Source: JAENVU01 sp963765075 (lineage in GTDB: Bacteria; Actinomycetota; Acidimicrobiia; IMCC26256; JAENVU01). From it: DNA of 64,000 bases. Shown here piece after piece: positions 24,976 through 34,107 of the stretch (the first letter of the stretch is position 1; the number at the start of each line of letters is the position of its first letter). The position numbers were made by a program, and so were the translations under genes. The stretch spans positions 399,784 through 463,783 of the forward strand of contig CAVXVA010000007.1 of the NCBI GenBank assembly GCA_963765075.1, read 5' to 3'. The notes under the pieces are model-generated. The model did not search any database. It saw only the letters and a list, made by a program, of their open reading frames with translations, and was not told the origin of the DNA.

Positions 24976-26700
24976 ATGACCGATCTCGTCATCACCGGCG
25001 GCACACTCGTCGACGGCACTGGGGATGCGCCCCGTGCGGCCGACATCGCCGTGACCGACGGTCGCATCACCGAGATCGCCGACCCCGGCGCGCTGGCGGG
25101 AACCAATGCCACCCGCACCATCGATGCCGACGGCCTCCTCGTCACTCCCGGCTTCGTGGATGTCCACACGCACTTCGACGGCCAGATCACCTGGGACCCG
25201 AACCTCACGCCCACCTGCTGGCATGGCGTCACCACCGTGGTCATGGGGAACTGCGGTGTTGGGTTCGCGCCGGCCCGCCCCGACAAGCACGACTGGCTCA
25301 TCGGCCTGATGGAGGGCGTCGAAGACATCCCCGGCGCCGCGCTCTCCGAGGGGATTCAGTGGGGTTGGGAGTCCTACCCGGAGTATCTCGACGCCATCGA
25401 CCAGGTACCGAAGTCGCTCGACGTCGGATCACAGATTCCTCACGGTGCAGTCCGCGCCTACGTCATGGGTGACCGCGGCGCGAAGAACGAGCCGGCAACC
25501 GCCGACGACATCGCGGCGATGGCGGTCATCGTGCGGGAGGCCATCGACGCCGGCGCGCTCGGCGTCTCGACCTCGCGCACGATCGCGCACATGGCCATCG
25601 ACGGCGAGCCGGTGCCGGGAACGTTCGCCGCCGAGGACGAGCTCTTCGGGATCGGCCAGGCGCTCGCCGACGCGGGGACCGGGATCTTCGAGCTCGCGCC
25701 GGCCGGTGCGCTCGGCGAGGACCTCGCGGCACCCGACCGCGAGATGGATTGGATGCGCCGACTCTCGGCTGCCATCGGTCGACCCGTCACGTTCGCCCTC
25801 ACCCAGAACGACCACGATCCCGACAGCTGGCGGCGCATGCTCGAACTCGCCGGCACCGCCCGGGCCGAAGGCGCGCGCGTCCGACCCCAGGTTGCCGGTC
25901 GACCCGTCACCCTGCTGCTCGGCTTCGAGACCTTCCATCCGTTCGCCTACACCCCGAGCTGGGCGGAGGTCGGACTCCTTCCGGTGGCCGAGCGGGTGGC
26001 CAAGATTTCCGCCAACCCCGACCTCCGGGCGCGGCTCATCGCCGAAGCTTCGACGCCGGATCCCGCGATGGTGCAGTTCCTCGATCCCGGCAAGGCGTTC
26101 CCGCTCGGCGACCCACCCAACTACGAACCCGATCCATCGGAGAGTGTGGCCGCACGCGCCGCGGCGGCCGGCCGCGACGTCTACGACCTCTACCTCGAAC
26201 TCCTCATGCAGAACAACGGTCGGGCGTTGATCATGCGTCCGCTGCTCAACTACACCCACGCCAATCTCGACGCCGTGCGCGAGATGCTGTTGCACCCCAC
26301 CAGCGCGTGGGGCCTCGGCGACGGCGGGGCGCACTGTGGCACGACCTGCGACGCATCGACACCGACCTTCATGCTGGCCCACTGGGCGCGCGACCGAGAC
26401 CACGGGCGACTTCCACTCGAATGGGTGGTGCGCAAGATGACGTCGGAGACGGCGTCGCTGTACGGGCTGAGCGACCGCGGGACCGTGGCCGCCGGAATGC
26501 GGGCCGACCTCAATGTGATCGACCACGCCGGCCTTCGACTGCACGCACCGGAGATGACCTATGACCTCCCCGGTGGTGCCCGACGCTTCATCCAGCGCGC
26601 CGAGGGCTACGTCGCCACCATCAACGCCGGACAGGTGACCTTCGAGCACGGCGAGGACACCGGGGCCCGGCCGGGCCAACTCATTCGCGGGGCGCGCTGA
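24976..26700 (+). CDS. N-acyl-D-amino-acid deacylase-type amidohydrolase
   Basis: A 574-residue amidohydrolase. DLVITGGTLVDGTGDAPRAADIAVTDGRI forms the N-terminal sandwich. VDVHTHFDGQ carries metal His64 and His66, VTTVVMGNCGVGFAP is the family signature, and GDGGAHCGTTCDASTPTFML carries the C-terminal metal Asp. It is a paralogue of the 10890 gene with a longer central insertion. The ATG at 24976 follows a GGGGGAA stretch. It is divergent from the fused FadE and shares operator-like site 4, so it is probably co-regulated with acyl-CoA degradation. Its last 20 bp overlap the patatin gene convergently. Confidence 0.85.
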   Translation: MTDLVITGGTLVDGTGDAPRAADIAVTDGRITEIADPGALAGTNATRTIDADGLLVTPGFVDVHTHFDGQITWDPNLTPTCWHGVTTVVMGNCGVGFAPARPDKHDWLIGLMEGVEDIPGAALSEGIQWGWESYPEYLDAIDQVPKSLDVGSQIPHGAVRAYVMGDRGAKNEPATADDIAAMAVIVREAIDAGALGVSTSRTIAHMAIDGEPVPGTFAAEDELFGIGQALADAGTGIFELAPAGALGEDLAAPDREMDWMRRLSAAIGRPVTFALTQNDHDPDSWRRMLELAGTARAEGARVRPQVAGRPVTLLLGFETFHPFAYTPSWAEVGLLPVAERVAKISANPDLRARLIAEASTPDPAMVQFLDPGKAFPLGDPPNYEPDPSESVAARAAAAGRDVYDLYLELLMQNNGRALIMRPLLNYTHANLDAVREMLLHPTSAWGLGDGGAHCGTTCDASTPTFMLAHWARDRDHGRLPLEWVVRKMTSETASLYGLSDRGTVAAGMRADLNVIDHAGLRLHAPEMTYDLPGGARRFIQRAEGYVATINAGQVTFEHGEDTGARPGQLIRGAR

Positions 26701-28048
26701 GTTCGGAACCGGTCTCCGCCGGAGCCCGGCGAGCACTCAAGCCGCAGTCGCCCGGCGCCAACGGCGCGCCCGAACGAAGTCGGGCCTCCAGGAGCCGGGC
26801 GAGTGCTTCGAGTTCGCGCGCTTCCGCGCCGGGATCCGCGTCGAGCCCCTGTGGATCTCCTGCGAGCAGGCCCGCGATCGGACCCCGACTCGTCCGCAGC
26901 CGCATGCGCGTCCGGGCAATCTCCGCGCTCAGCTCACATTGCTCCGCGCTCAGATCGAGCAGCACGTCGGCCGCGCGCATGTAGCCGTAATCGATCGACG
27001 CTGCGATCAGGTCCGGGTCGATCGTCAGCGCATCGTGCACGTCGACTTCAGGCACGATCACGGTCACCCGTCGGCCCCAACCGCGTGGCGGAGCAATCTC
27101 CTTCCGGAGGGTCTCGTCGGGCGCGATGTCGGCGGACACTCGGCGCGCGATGTCGAACAGGCCACGTTCGCCGGCGTCGTCCCACCGATTGACCCCGGGA
27201 GCGGAGGCGACGACGGCAAAGATGTGACCCGCCCCCAACTCGTTGAACGCGAGCGCGAGCGGCAAGATCTCCCGAACTCCACCGTCGACGTAGTGCTCGC
27301 CGCCCATGGCCTTGGGCGGGAACACGACCGGGATCGAAGCCGATGCGATCACGGCATCCCGAAAGGGAACCTTCTCGGCGTCGAGCGCCTCACCGTCGCG
27401 GGCGTAGAGCTGTCCGTACTGATCGATGTAGCGGAGCTCGCCGCTTTCCAGGCTGACCGCGCCGACCCGCAGCGTCAGCCCCGACTGCTGCATCAACTCC
27501 GGTGAGAGCTGGGTCTCCACGATCTGCTCGACGGGCGCCATGTTGAGCAGCGACTTGGCGCGCATCGCGGCCCGCAACGCATCAATCGTTCCGTCGGCCT
27601 CCGGCGGGTTGCGCACGATCTCACCGAGCATGCGCATCACCACACGGGTCTGACTCCCGGCAGCACCGTGCTCCCCCGCCCGACCGCGCAGTTCCGACGC
27701 CCACGCGGCCTGCGAACGCAACTTGTCGAGCCACGGCTCGGTGAGCCACATGTCGAGGTTCGAACGCAACCCGCGCCAGATGGCTTCGAGTTCGTCGATC
27801 GCGCAACGACCAGTCTCTTCGTCGTCGCCCTCGGCGAGCTTGGCCGCGATGATCGCCCCGACCGAGCTCCCAACGAGGATCGACGGCCGCAGCCCGAGGT
27901 CGCCGTAGAGGTAGCGCAGCACGCCGACCTCGAAACTGCCCTGGGACCCGCCGCCGCTCAGTACGAGCGCGATGGGCCGACGGGCCATGCGGCGCAGCAG
28001 GTTCGTGCGCGCGGCCCGAACGAACCGGGTGACGTCGAGTTCAGCCAT
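26681..28048 (-). CDS. Patatin-like phospholipase
   Basis: A 455-residue patatin-domain protein. The oxyanion loop GGGSQGSFEVG is at 32-42, the nucleophile elbow GSSVG has Ser62, and the Asp of the dyad is in HYVDGGVREILPL. This is a complete patatin catalytic set, with one Gln and Ser in the usual GGGxxG loop. It would hydrolyse lipid or phospholipid esters. There is no signal peptide, so the protein is cytoplasmic or membrane-associated. The C-terminal region has a helical segment (QCELSAEIARTRMRLRTSRG) of unknown role. It lies just downstream of the ferredoxin gene. Confidence 0.88.
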   Translation of the reverse strand: MAELDVTRFVRAARTNLLRRMARRPIALVLSGGGSQGSFEVGVLRYLYGDLGLRPSILVGSSVGAIIAAKLAEGDDEETGRCAIDELEAIWRGLRSNLDMWLTEPWLDKLRSQAAWASELRGRAGEHGAAGSQTRVVMRMLGEIVRNPPEADGTIDALRAAMRAKSLLNMAPVEQIVETQLSPELMQQSGLTLRVGAVSLESGELRYIDQYGQLYARDGEALDAEKVPFRDAVIASASIPVVFPPKAMGGEHYVDGGVREILPLALAFNELGAGHIFAVVASAPGVNRWDDAGERGLFDIARRVSADIAPDETLRKEIAPPRGWGRRVTVIVPEVDVHDALTIDPDLIAASIDYGYMRAADVLLDLSAEQCELSAEIARTRMRLRTSRGPIAGLLAGDPQGLDADPGAEARELEALARLLEARLRSGAPLAPGDCGLSARRAPAETGSELSAPRE

Positions 28049-28060
28049 ACGGGTGCGGGA

Positions 28061-28270
28061 TCAGACGACCTTCTCGTCGCCGCGGAAGACCGAGATCGCC
28101 TGGGTTGGGCAGCCCTGCGCGGCAAGGAGGATCTTCTCTTCGGGCTCGCCTTCGGCGTCGGTCACGAAGGCCACGCCGTCGTCGTCGAGGTCGAACACTC
28201 CGGGCGCCCAGAACGAGCAGTTCCCCGAACCCATACACACATCACGATTGATCTCGATCGACAACGCCAC
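28061..28270 (-). CDS. [3Fe-4S] ferredoxin, P450 redox-partner type
   Basis: A 69-residue ferredoxin with three cysteines, Cys12-x5-Cys18 (CMGSGNC) and Cys54 in GCPTQAIS. This is the pattern of single-cluster [3Fe-4S] ferredoxins that deliver electrons to actinobacterial cytochromes P450. It has the typical acidic middle (DLDDDGVAFVTDAEGEPEE). The GTG start at 28270 has a GAGAGGGG ribosome-binding site. The nearest P450 in the window is at 30677-31873, on the same strand but separated by other genes, so pairing is an inference. Confidence 0.9.
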   Translation of the reverse strand: MALSIEINRDVCMGSGNCSFWAPGVFDLDDDGVAFVTDAEGEPEEKILLAAQGCPTQAISVFRGDEKVV

Positions 28271-28315
28271 GCTGACCCCTCTCTCGGAAGAACTCGAAAC
28301 TACCTGGTTCCCGAC

Positions 28316-28888
28316 CTACATCGCCGCGGCAAGCTTCTTGCCCACGGCCTTGACCGCATCGGCCCGGGTGGCGATGTCCACGCCGGCGCCGGTCGTATAG
28401 GCGATGACGCCGGTCTTGCCGTTCTTCACGAACTGGAGGTCGATCGTGTGCTGCTTCGGGTCGACGTCGATGAATCCCTTGTCGCCCGAGCCGGACAGTG
28501 CCGTCGCCGACGGGAAGAGCCGTTCACCGTAGAACTGCTCGCCGGGGTACACCCGGATCTGGAGCAGGTTCCGAACCTGGGGATCGTCGCCGGGGTGCGA
28601 GTAGATGCACAACCCGGACACCAAGGGTTCTGCACTCGCCGACGGCTGCGAGGTCGCTGTCTCGGCGAACACGGTGGCGGCATCTTCGGGAGTGATGACC
28701 GCGCACACGTCGATCCTCTTCTGCGGCGAACCGTTCCCTTTGGCCTTCGCAGTGGATAACTCGCTGTCGCCGGGTTGGGACGAACCCTTGGTCGACGACG
28801 TTGCGCTGCTGCCACACGCGGCGAATGCCAGCACGCAGACGCCGCTGACGATGAGCCCTCGCAGCCCGCCACGTCTCGACCTACTCAT
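28316..28888 (-). CDS. Secreted lipoprotein (DUF3558-like)
   Basis: A 190-residue lipoprotein. A basic N-terminus, MSRSRRGGLR, is followed by a hydrophobic helix and the lipobox LAFAAC with Cys25. A Ser/Thr/Lys-rich linker then leads to a domain opening RIDVCAVITPEDAATVFAE. That opening, and a second Cys in SGLCIYSHPGDD, resemble DUF3558-type actinobacterial lipoproteins. It would be anchored on the outer face of the membrane. The function is unknown. Confidence 0.8.
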   Translation of the reverse strand: MSRSRRGGLRGLIVSGVCVLAFAACGSSATSSTKGSSQPGDSELSTAKAKGNGSPQKRIDVCAVITPEDAATVFAETATSQPSASAEPLVSGLCIYSHPGDDPQVRNLLQIRVYPGEQFYGERLFPSATALSGSGDKGFIDVDPKQHTIDLQFVKNGKTGVIAYTTGAGVDIATRADAVKAVGKKLAAAM

Positions 28889-28985
28889 ACCCGATCTCCC
28901 AACTCAGGTGCGGTGATGGGATCACGGTAGGTGGCACGCACGGCGACGGCGCGGACCGATGCCAGACTGGGCGGCGGAGGTCCTG

Positions 28986-30239
28986 ATGAGTGAACGCACG
29001 TGGCGGTTGAACTGGCAGCGATCCGAAGCCCATGATCTCCTGCCCGATCCCGAGCCGCGATCGATCACGCACACCCTCATCTCGGTCGACGACCATCTGG
29101 TCGAGCCCCCCTCCATGTTCGAGGGTCGCCTCCCTGCCTCGCTCGCCGCGGGTGCACCGAGGGTGGTCGAGACCGCCGAGGGTCACGAGGTCTGGGAGTT
29201 CGACGGGCGGATCTATTTCCAGGTCGGCCTCAACGCCGTGGTCGGGCGCGATCGTCGCGACTGGCTGGTCGAGCCGACCCGGTTCGAAGCCATGCGGCCC
29301 GGTTGCTACGACATCGACGCACGCGTGCGAGACATGGACATCAACGGCGTCTGGGCATCGGTCAACTTCCCGAGTCAGATCACCGGATTCTGCGGCTCGG
29401 TCTTCGCTCGCTGCTCCGATCCCGCGTTGGGCCTGGCCGTCACGAAGGCGTGGAACGACTGGCTGTTCGAGGAGTGGTACTCCCCGCACCCGGATCGCAT
29501 CGTGCCGATGGGGATCACCTACCTCGGCGACGCCCAGGAAGGCGCCACCGAGATTCGTCGCAACGCCGCGCGCGGCTTCACCGCCGTCACCCTGCCCGAA
29601 CAGCCGCACCGAATCGACCTGCCCTCCATCTTCTCCGGCTGGTGGGATCCGATCATCGACGTCTGCGTGGAGACCGACACCGTCATCTGTCTTCACGTGG
29701 GATCGACCGGCGTGGCCGCGATGCCCGCCGACGCGCCGATGGTCCCGCTCGCCGCGACCCTCTTCGGCCAACTCTCGCTGTCGGCCTGTTCCGAGTGGCT
29801 CTGGTCCGGATATCCGACCCGCTACCCCGGGCTCAAGGTCGCGATGAGCGAGGGCGGCATCGGATGGGTCGCGATGCTCCACGACCGCCTCGAGAACATG
29901 GTCGACCGATCCGGGTACGGCCAGTACTTCTCGGGCGACCTCCGGCCGGCGGAGGTGCTGCGCCGCAACTTCTGGTTCTGCACCCTCGACGATCCATCGA
30001 CGTTGGCGACCCGCGCCACGGTCGGGGTCGACCACATCATGTTCGAGACCGACTACCCGCATGGCGACGGTACCTGGCCCGATTCCCAAGCCGTCTTCTC
30101 CGACGTCTTCGGCCATCTGCCGGCCGCCGAGATCGCGATGATCAGCCACGAGAACGCGGCCCGACTGTTCCGGCATCCTCTGCCCCCGCCGACGTCACCT
30201 CACGCAGTCGGGCTCCGGACCGAACGACCCGGTCGCTGA
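28986..30239 (+). CDS. Amidohydrolase family 2 (ACMSD/LigY-like) protein
   Basis: A 417-residue TIM-barrel amidohydrolase-2. LISVDDHLVEPPSMFEGRLP contains the metal D-x-H near the N-terminus. VNFPSQITGFCG, ICLHVGSTG, VAMSEGGIGWVAMLHDRLEN and MFETDYPHGDGTWPDS follow, as in decarboxylases or hydrolases of ring-cleavage products. The ATG at 28986 follows GGAGG at 28976-28980 with good spacing and is preferred over an upstream ATG at 28959. It has a paralogue at 56723-58006 with the same motif order. The substrate is not determinable. Confidence 0.87.
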   Translation: MSERTWRLNWQRSEAHDLLPDPEPRSITHTLISVDDHLVEPPSMFEGRLPASLAAGAPRVVETAEGHEVWEFDGRIYFQVGLNAVVGRDRRDWLVEPTRFEAMRPGCYDIDARVRDMDINGVWASVNFPSQITGFCGSVFARCSDPALGLAVTKAWNDWLFEEWYSPHPDRIVPMGITYLGDAQEGATEIRRNAARGFTAVTLPEQPHRIDLPSIFSGWWDPIIDVCVETDTVICLHVGSTGVAAMPADAPMVPLAATLFGQLSLSACSEWLWSGYPTRYPGLKVAMSEGGIGWVAMLHDRLENMVDRSGYGQYFSGDLRPAEVLRRNFWFCTLDDPSTLATRATVGVDHIMFETDYPHGDGTWPDSQAVFSDVFGHLPAAEIAMISHENAARLFRHPLPPPTSPHAVGLRTERPGR

Positions 30240-30247
30240 GCGTGCGC

Positions 30248-30610
30248 TCAACCCCCGCGGGCGACGCGCCAGGCACCCATGAGCATCGGGATCTGGAGTG
30301 GCAAGCGGACCCAGGCCGCCGCGGGCGAGTTCAGGGGACCCTCGCCGTCGGGCATGCCGCCGTCGATCGCGACCTGCCAGTTCGCCGGCCATACCGCCAG
30401 GATCGTGGCGAAGGTCACCGCGCCACCCAGGCGGCGGGTACGGGGGAACAGCATCAACCCGGCGCTCGCGAGTTCCGCAACCCCGCTCAGGTAGGTCCAC
30501 GTCCGGGCCTTCCCAGGGAGCCACTTCGGCACGATGGCATCGTAGAAACCGGGGTTCGTGAAGTGGGTCGCGCCGGCACCGCCCATGAGCGCGAGCATCC
30601 GCCACGGCAT
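30248..30610 (-). CDS. DoxX-like small membrane protein
   Basis: A 120-residue protein with four predicted hydrophobic helices. LALMGGAGATHFTNPGFYDAIVPKWLPGKARTWTYLSGVAELA is the DoxX-like signature, and LGGAVTFATILAVWPANWQVAIDGG and LPLQIPMLMGAW are the later helices. DoxX-like proteins are linked to thiosulphate or redox homeostasis in some bacteria, but this family is broad. The ATG at 30610 is the only start in frame after an upstream stop, so the protein is compact at the N-terminus. It follows the P450 gene on the same strand and may be co-transcribed with it. Confidence 0.75.
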   Translation of the reverse strand: MPWRMLALMGGAGATHFTNPGFYDAIVPKWLPGKARTWTYLSGVAELASAGLMLFPRTRRLGGAVTFATILAVWPANWQVAIDGGMPDGEGPLNSPAAAWVRLPLQIPMLMGAWRVARGG

Positions 30611-30676
30611 CGGCGGGACCGGACTCGATGACGTCGACGCCTCCGGCCACCACGGTCAGGTCGGCGCGACGCCGCA

Positions 30677-31873
30677 TCACGTCGCCTCGAAGACGACGGG
30701 CAGGGTGGTCGGAGACCGGAACCGTTCGCCGTGGATGTGCACGTCGTCGGCCTCCCATCGATCCGGGTCCGGTCGCAGGTTCGGGCAGCGATCGAAGAGA
30801 CGAGTGACCGCGGTCGCCATCTCCATGCGGGCGAGATGCATCCCGAGGCACATGTGGACACCATGACCGAAGGCGATGTGGGGTTGCGGATCCCGGAACA
30901 GATCGAAGTCGTCGGGCCGGTCCCACCGAGATTCGTCGTGGTTCGCCGAGCCGATGTTGACCGTGACGAACGCGCCCGCCGGGATGGTGACGCCGCCCAG
31001 CTCGGTCTCGCGGGCACACTCCCGAGACGTGATCAGCAGTGGACCCTCCCACCGGATCGACTCCTCGATCGCTTGGGGCATCAGACTTGCGTCGGCGCGA
31101 AGCGCTCGTAGCTGCTCGGGGTGCGTGAGCAACCCGTGGAGAAAGCTCCCCGTCGCCCGGTAGGTGGTCTCGGCGCCGGCCGGAAGCAGGAGACGCAGGA
31201 ACGAGAAGATCTCCTCGTCGCCGAGGCGCTCACCGTCGAGTTCCGCGACGATCAGCTCACTGATGATGTCGGTGCCGGGGTGGGCACGTCGTTCGTCCAT
31301 GATCCCGGCGAAGTACTCGCGGAGTTCCTCACTCGCCACGATGCCTTCCTCCGGTCGCACCGACACGTTGATCAGCGCCAGGGCACGAGGGTGGAAGAAC
31401 GCGTGATCGTCGCGCGGTAACCCGAGAATCGCGGCGATGACCTGGGCCGGGTAGTAGTAGGTGAACTCACTCACGAGATCGGCCGACCCTCGAGCCGCGA
31501 AGCTGTCGATCATCTCGTCGACCACCGGCACGACGAGGTCCTGATCCCAATGGGCGAGGTTCCGGGCTCGGAACGCCTGCGCCACGAGGGCCCGCAGCCG
31601 CCGGTGTTCGGGTTCGTCCATCCCGACCAGCGGGTAGGGACCCATCACCACGCTCATGAAGTCGCGGATCGAGCCGGACGGGTACGTCACGTTGTCCCGC
31701 ATCACTTGGGAGACGAGTTCGTACGAGAACACCTCGTATCCGCCGTCCTCCATCCGCGCGACCGGCTCCGACGCGCGGCGCGCCCAGAACTCCGGATAGG
31801 GATCACGAACGTCGCCGGCCACACCGGTGAACTGCGACATGGGGTCGAACGGGGCGTCGGTGGCGACGGACAT
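30677..31873 (-). CDS. Cytochrome P450
   Basis: A 398-residue bacterial class I P450. The I-helix LPAGAETTYRA has A-x-E-T-T, the K-helix EESIR gives ExxR, and the heme loop FGHGVHMCLGMHLAR carries the proximal Cys342. It would hydroxylate a hydrophobic substrate with electrons from a ferredoxin such as that at 28061. The ATG at 31873 is in a normal position for the family. The stop codon overlaps an ATG out of frame, but the next gene is DoxX-like, 66 nt on. The substrate is unknown. Confidence 0.95.
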   Translation of the reverse strand: MSVATDAPFDPMSQFTGVAGDVRDPYPEFWARRASEPVARMEDGGYEVFSYELVSQVMRDNVTYPSGSIRDFMSVVMGPYPLVGMDEPEHRRLRALVAQAFRARNLAHWDQDLVVPVVDEMIDSFAARGSADLVSEFTYYYPAQVIAAILGLPRDDHAFFHPRALALINVSVRPEEGIVASEELREYFAGIMDERRAHPGTDIISELIVAELDGERLGDEEIFSFLRLLLPAGAETTYRATGSFLHGLLTHPEQLRALRADASLMPQAIEESIRWEGPLLITSRECARETELGGVTIPAGAFVTVNIGSANHDESRWDRPDDFDLFRDPQPHIAFGHGVHMCLGMHLARMEMATAVTRLFDRCPNLRPDPDRWEADDVHIHGERFRSPTTLPVVFEAT

Positions 31874-31878
31874 GCGTG

Positions 31879-33261
31879 TCAGCTTAGGTCTGTTTCCGCG
31901 CGGCCCCGGGGCGTCCTCGCTCGGCCGAGAGTTCGAGAAAGCGTTGGTACCGAATTGCGAGCGCGTCCGCCCAGACTGGATCCGGATCGACGGTGCGCCC
32001 GGCGCGGGCCCACCGTCGCCGCGTCGGTCATCACGCCGTCCTCCAGACCGGCGGCGAGCCGCGCCAGAAACGCCGAACCCAGCGCCGCACCTTCGGGGAC
32101 TGCGGTGCACTGCACCGGGAGTCCCGTGCAGTCGGCGAGCGCCTGGACCCACTCCTGGACTCGGGTCCCGCCGCCGGTGGCGACGATGCGTCGTGGCGCC
32201 ACTCCGTGGGCGACCGCGACCGCGTCGATCATCCGCCGCGCCACGAACCCCGACGCTTCGAAGGCGGCCCGCCGGATCTCGGCCGAGCCATGAGTGAGAT
32301 CCAGATCGCTCAGCACCGCGCGCCGAGCCGGATCGTGCAACGGGACCCGCTCGCCCCGTGGATACGGCGCCCACACCGGGACCTGATCGGGGCGAACCGC
32401 CCCGGCTTCGGTCGCGCCGAAGGTGTTCGTCGCCCAGTTCACGAACAACCCGCCGGCGTTGCTCGGCCCTCCGGCAAGGAACAACCCGGGTTCGGTGAAG
32501 GGCATCACCCAATGGTCCGGAACCGGGTCGTGCCGAGGCGTCACTGTGTTCACGATCAGTGTCGTCCCCATGAGGATCAGCACGTCGCCGACGGTGCGTG
32601 CCCCGGCCACGATCTGATCGGTCAGCACGTCGATGCATCCCGGGGCGAGGACCGGCCCGTCGGGGCCTCCCACGTGGCCACCCGCCCAACCGGTCGGCAC
32701 CAGCCTCGGGAGTTGACCCAGCTCGATGCCCAGTTCACGGGCGACCACCGGATCCCACGTCGTCCAATCGAACAGCGGGTACGCCACGCTCGCCGTCGTG
32801 GTGTCGATCATGGCTTCACCGGCGAGGGCATGGTTCGCCATCGTGGTCGCCGGCCAGAACCCCGCCGCTGCGGGCGCGGCTCCCTTGGCCCACCGCAGGA
32901 AGTTGACCAACTCGCCGGTCTCGGCCGGGTTCCCGCTCGACGGCGCACCCTGACCACGCGCGTCGCCGTAGAGCAACCCGGGCGTGAGTGCCTGGCCGTC
33001 GGCGTCGACTGCGACCATCGACGGCACCATGGCGCTCACGCTGATGCCGGCCGGCGCGTCGTCCAGATCGAGGGCGGCCAGCGCGGCGCGTGGTCCATCG
33101 CACCACGCGACGGTGGCGTCATGCTGGAACTGATCGGCGGCGGGTATCTGGATCTCGTGCGGGATGCGGGACTGGGCGATCACCGTGCCGTGCTCGTCGG
33201 CGGCCAACGCCTTGACCGACGACGTGCCGATGTCGATCCCCACCGTGATCGGACCGGTCAT
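31879..33261 (-). CDS. FGGY-family carbohydrate kinase (C-terminal frame uncertain)
   Basis: A 460-residue sugar kinase. VGIDIGTSSVKALAADEHG is phosphate-1, LLYGDARGQG the central motif, and GPSNAGGLFVNWATNTFG and ATGGGTRVQEWVQALADCTGLPV form the C-terminal ATPase half. It resembles xylulokinase-like members. The in-frame tail after TDAATVGPRR is unusual. Deleting one base near 32016 gives RWARAGRTVDPDPVWADALA and an ending ERGRPGAARKQT with TAA at 31884-31886, more like the family, so a one-base insertion is likely. The start overlaps the HisN-like stop by 4 nt (ATGA). The sugar is unknown. Confidence 0.82.
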   Translation of the reverse strand: MTGPITVGIDIGTSSVKALAADEHGTVIAQSRIPHEIQIPAADQFQHDATVAWCDGPRAALAALDLDDAPAGISVSAMVPSMVAVDADGQALTPGLLYGDARGQGAPSSGNPAETGELVNFLRWAKGAAPAAAGFWPATTMANHALAGEAMIDTTTASVAYPLFDWTTWDPVVARELGIELGQLPRLVPTGWAGGHVGGPDGPVLAPGCIDVLTDQIVAGARTVGDVLILMGTTLIVNTVTPRHDPVPDHWVMPFTEPGLFLAGGPSNAGGLFVNWATNTFGATEAGAVRPDQVPVWAPYPRGERVPLHDPARRAVLSDLDLTHGSAEIRRAAFEASGFVARRMIDAVAVAHGVAPRRIVATGGGTRVQEWVQALADCTGLPVQCTAVPEGAALGSAFLARLAAGLEDGVMTDAATVGPRRAHRRSGSSLGGRARNSVPTLSRTLGRARTPRGRAETDLS

Positions 33262-34025
33262 GGTTCCCGCACCTCCGCTGGGGCGAGCGCGGCAATCACC
33301 TCATCGTGGAGGAGTCCGTTCGTGGAGAGTGCGCTGCCGCCGTCGGCGGTACGAACGCCTTCGAGGTTGGTGAAGCGACCACCGGCTTCCTCGACCACCA
33401 CGAGGATCGGGGCCAGATCCCACAGGTTGACGACGGGTTCGACGGCGATGTCGGCGGCGCCTTCGGCCACGAGCATGTGCTGCCAGAAATCCCCCACGCC
33501 CCGCGAACGCCAGACCGAGTGCAGCAGATCGATCATCGGCGCCGCGGTGGTGCGGAAGGTCGTCCACGAGGGGATGTCGGAGTAGCAGAGGTGGGCATCA
33601 CTCAGTTCGCTGACCTCGGAGACCAGCATGCGATCGCCGTTGACGAACGCCCCTTCGCCGCGGGCGGCGTACCAGCGCCGCCCCAGCGCCGGTGCCGATA
33701 CGACGCCGACGGTCAACTCGCCATCGACCTCGAGGGCGATGAGGGTGGCCCAGATCGGGAATCCACGGACGTAGCTCGCGGTGCCGTCGATCGGGTCGAT
33801 GATCCAACGGCGATGCCCTTCACCCTCGACCCCGAACTCCTCCCCGAGCACCGCGTCCCCCGGGCGGGCCGCTTGAATCGCGTCCCGGATGAGCACTTCC
33901 GTCGCGTGGTCGGCTTCGGTCACATGGGTGGTGTCGGCTTTGCGGTCGATCAGGAGATCATGGGCACGAAACCGGTCCATCGTGATGGCGTCGGCGGCGT
34001 CGGCGAGTTCGAGGGCAAGAGTCAA
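33258..34025 (-). CDS. Inositol-monophosphatase-family phosphatase, HisN-like
   Basis: A 255-residue Mg-dependent phosphatase. AVLGEEFGVEG holds the first metal Glu pair, IDPIDGTASYVRGFPIWATLIAL is the central motif, and NLWDLAPILVVVEEAGG is the C-terminal Asp motif. Actinobacterial histidinol-phosphate phosphatase HisN has this sequence style, but inositol or other sugar phosphates are possible. No other histidine gene is adjacent, and the next gene is a coupled sugar kinase. The only usable start is a TTG at 34025, which is unusual in this window. A Met at residue 15 is the alternative. Confidence 0.8.
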   Translation of the reverse strand: MTLALELADAADAITMDRFRAHDLLIDRKADTTHVTEADHATEVLIRDAIQAARPGDAVLGEEFGVEGEGHRRWIIDPIDGTASYVRGFPIWATLIALEVDGELTVGVVSAPALGRRWYAARGEGAFVNGDRMLVSEVSELSDAHLCYSDIPSWTTFRTTAAPMIDLLHSVWRSRGVGDFWQHMLVAEGAADIAVEPVVNLWDLAPILVVVEEAGGRFTNLEGVRTADGGSALSTNGLLHDEVIAALAPAEVREP

Positions 34026-34107
34026 GTCAGCGTCGATGACGGCACGCTACCGGAGCCCGCGGCGCGATTGACCGAATCGACAGCTCGGCATGCGCAATGC
34101 TGAACCG

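Noticed and set aside
28881..30176. Minus-strand open frame of about 430 codons
   Set aside because: It is antisense to a complete amidohydrolase-2 gene with a good ribosome-binding site and metal motifs.
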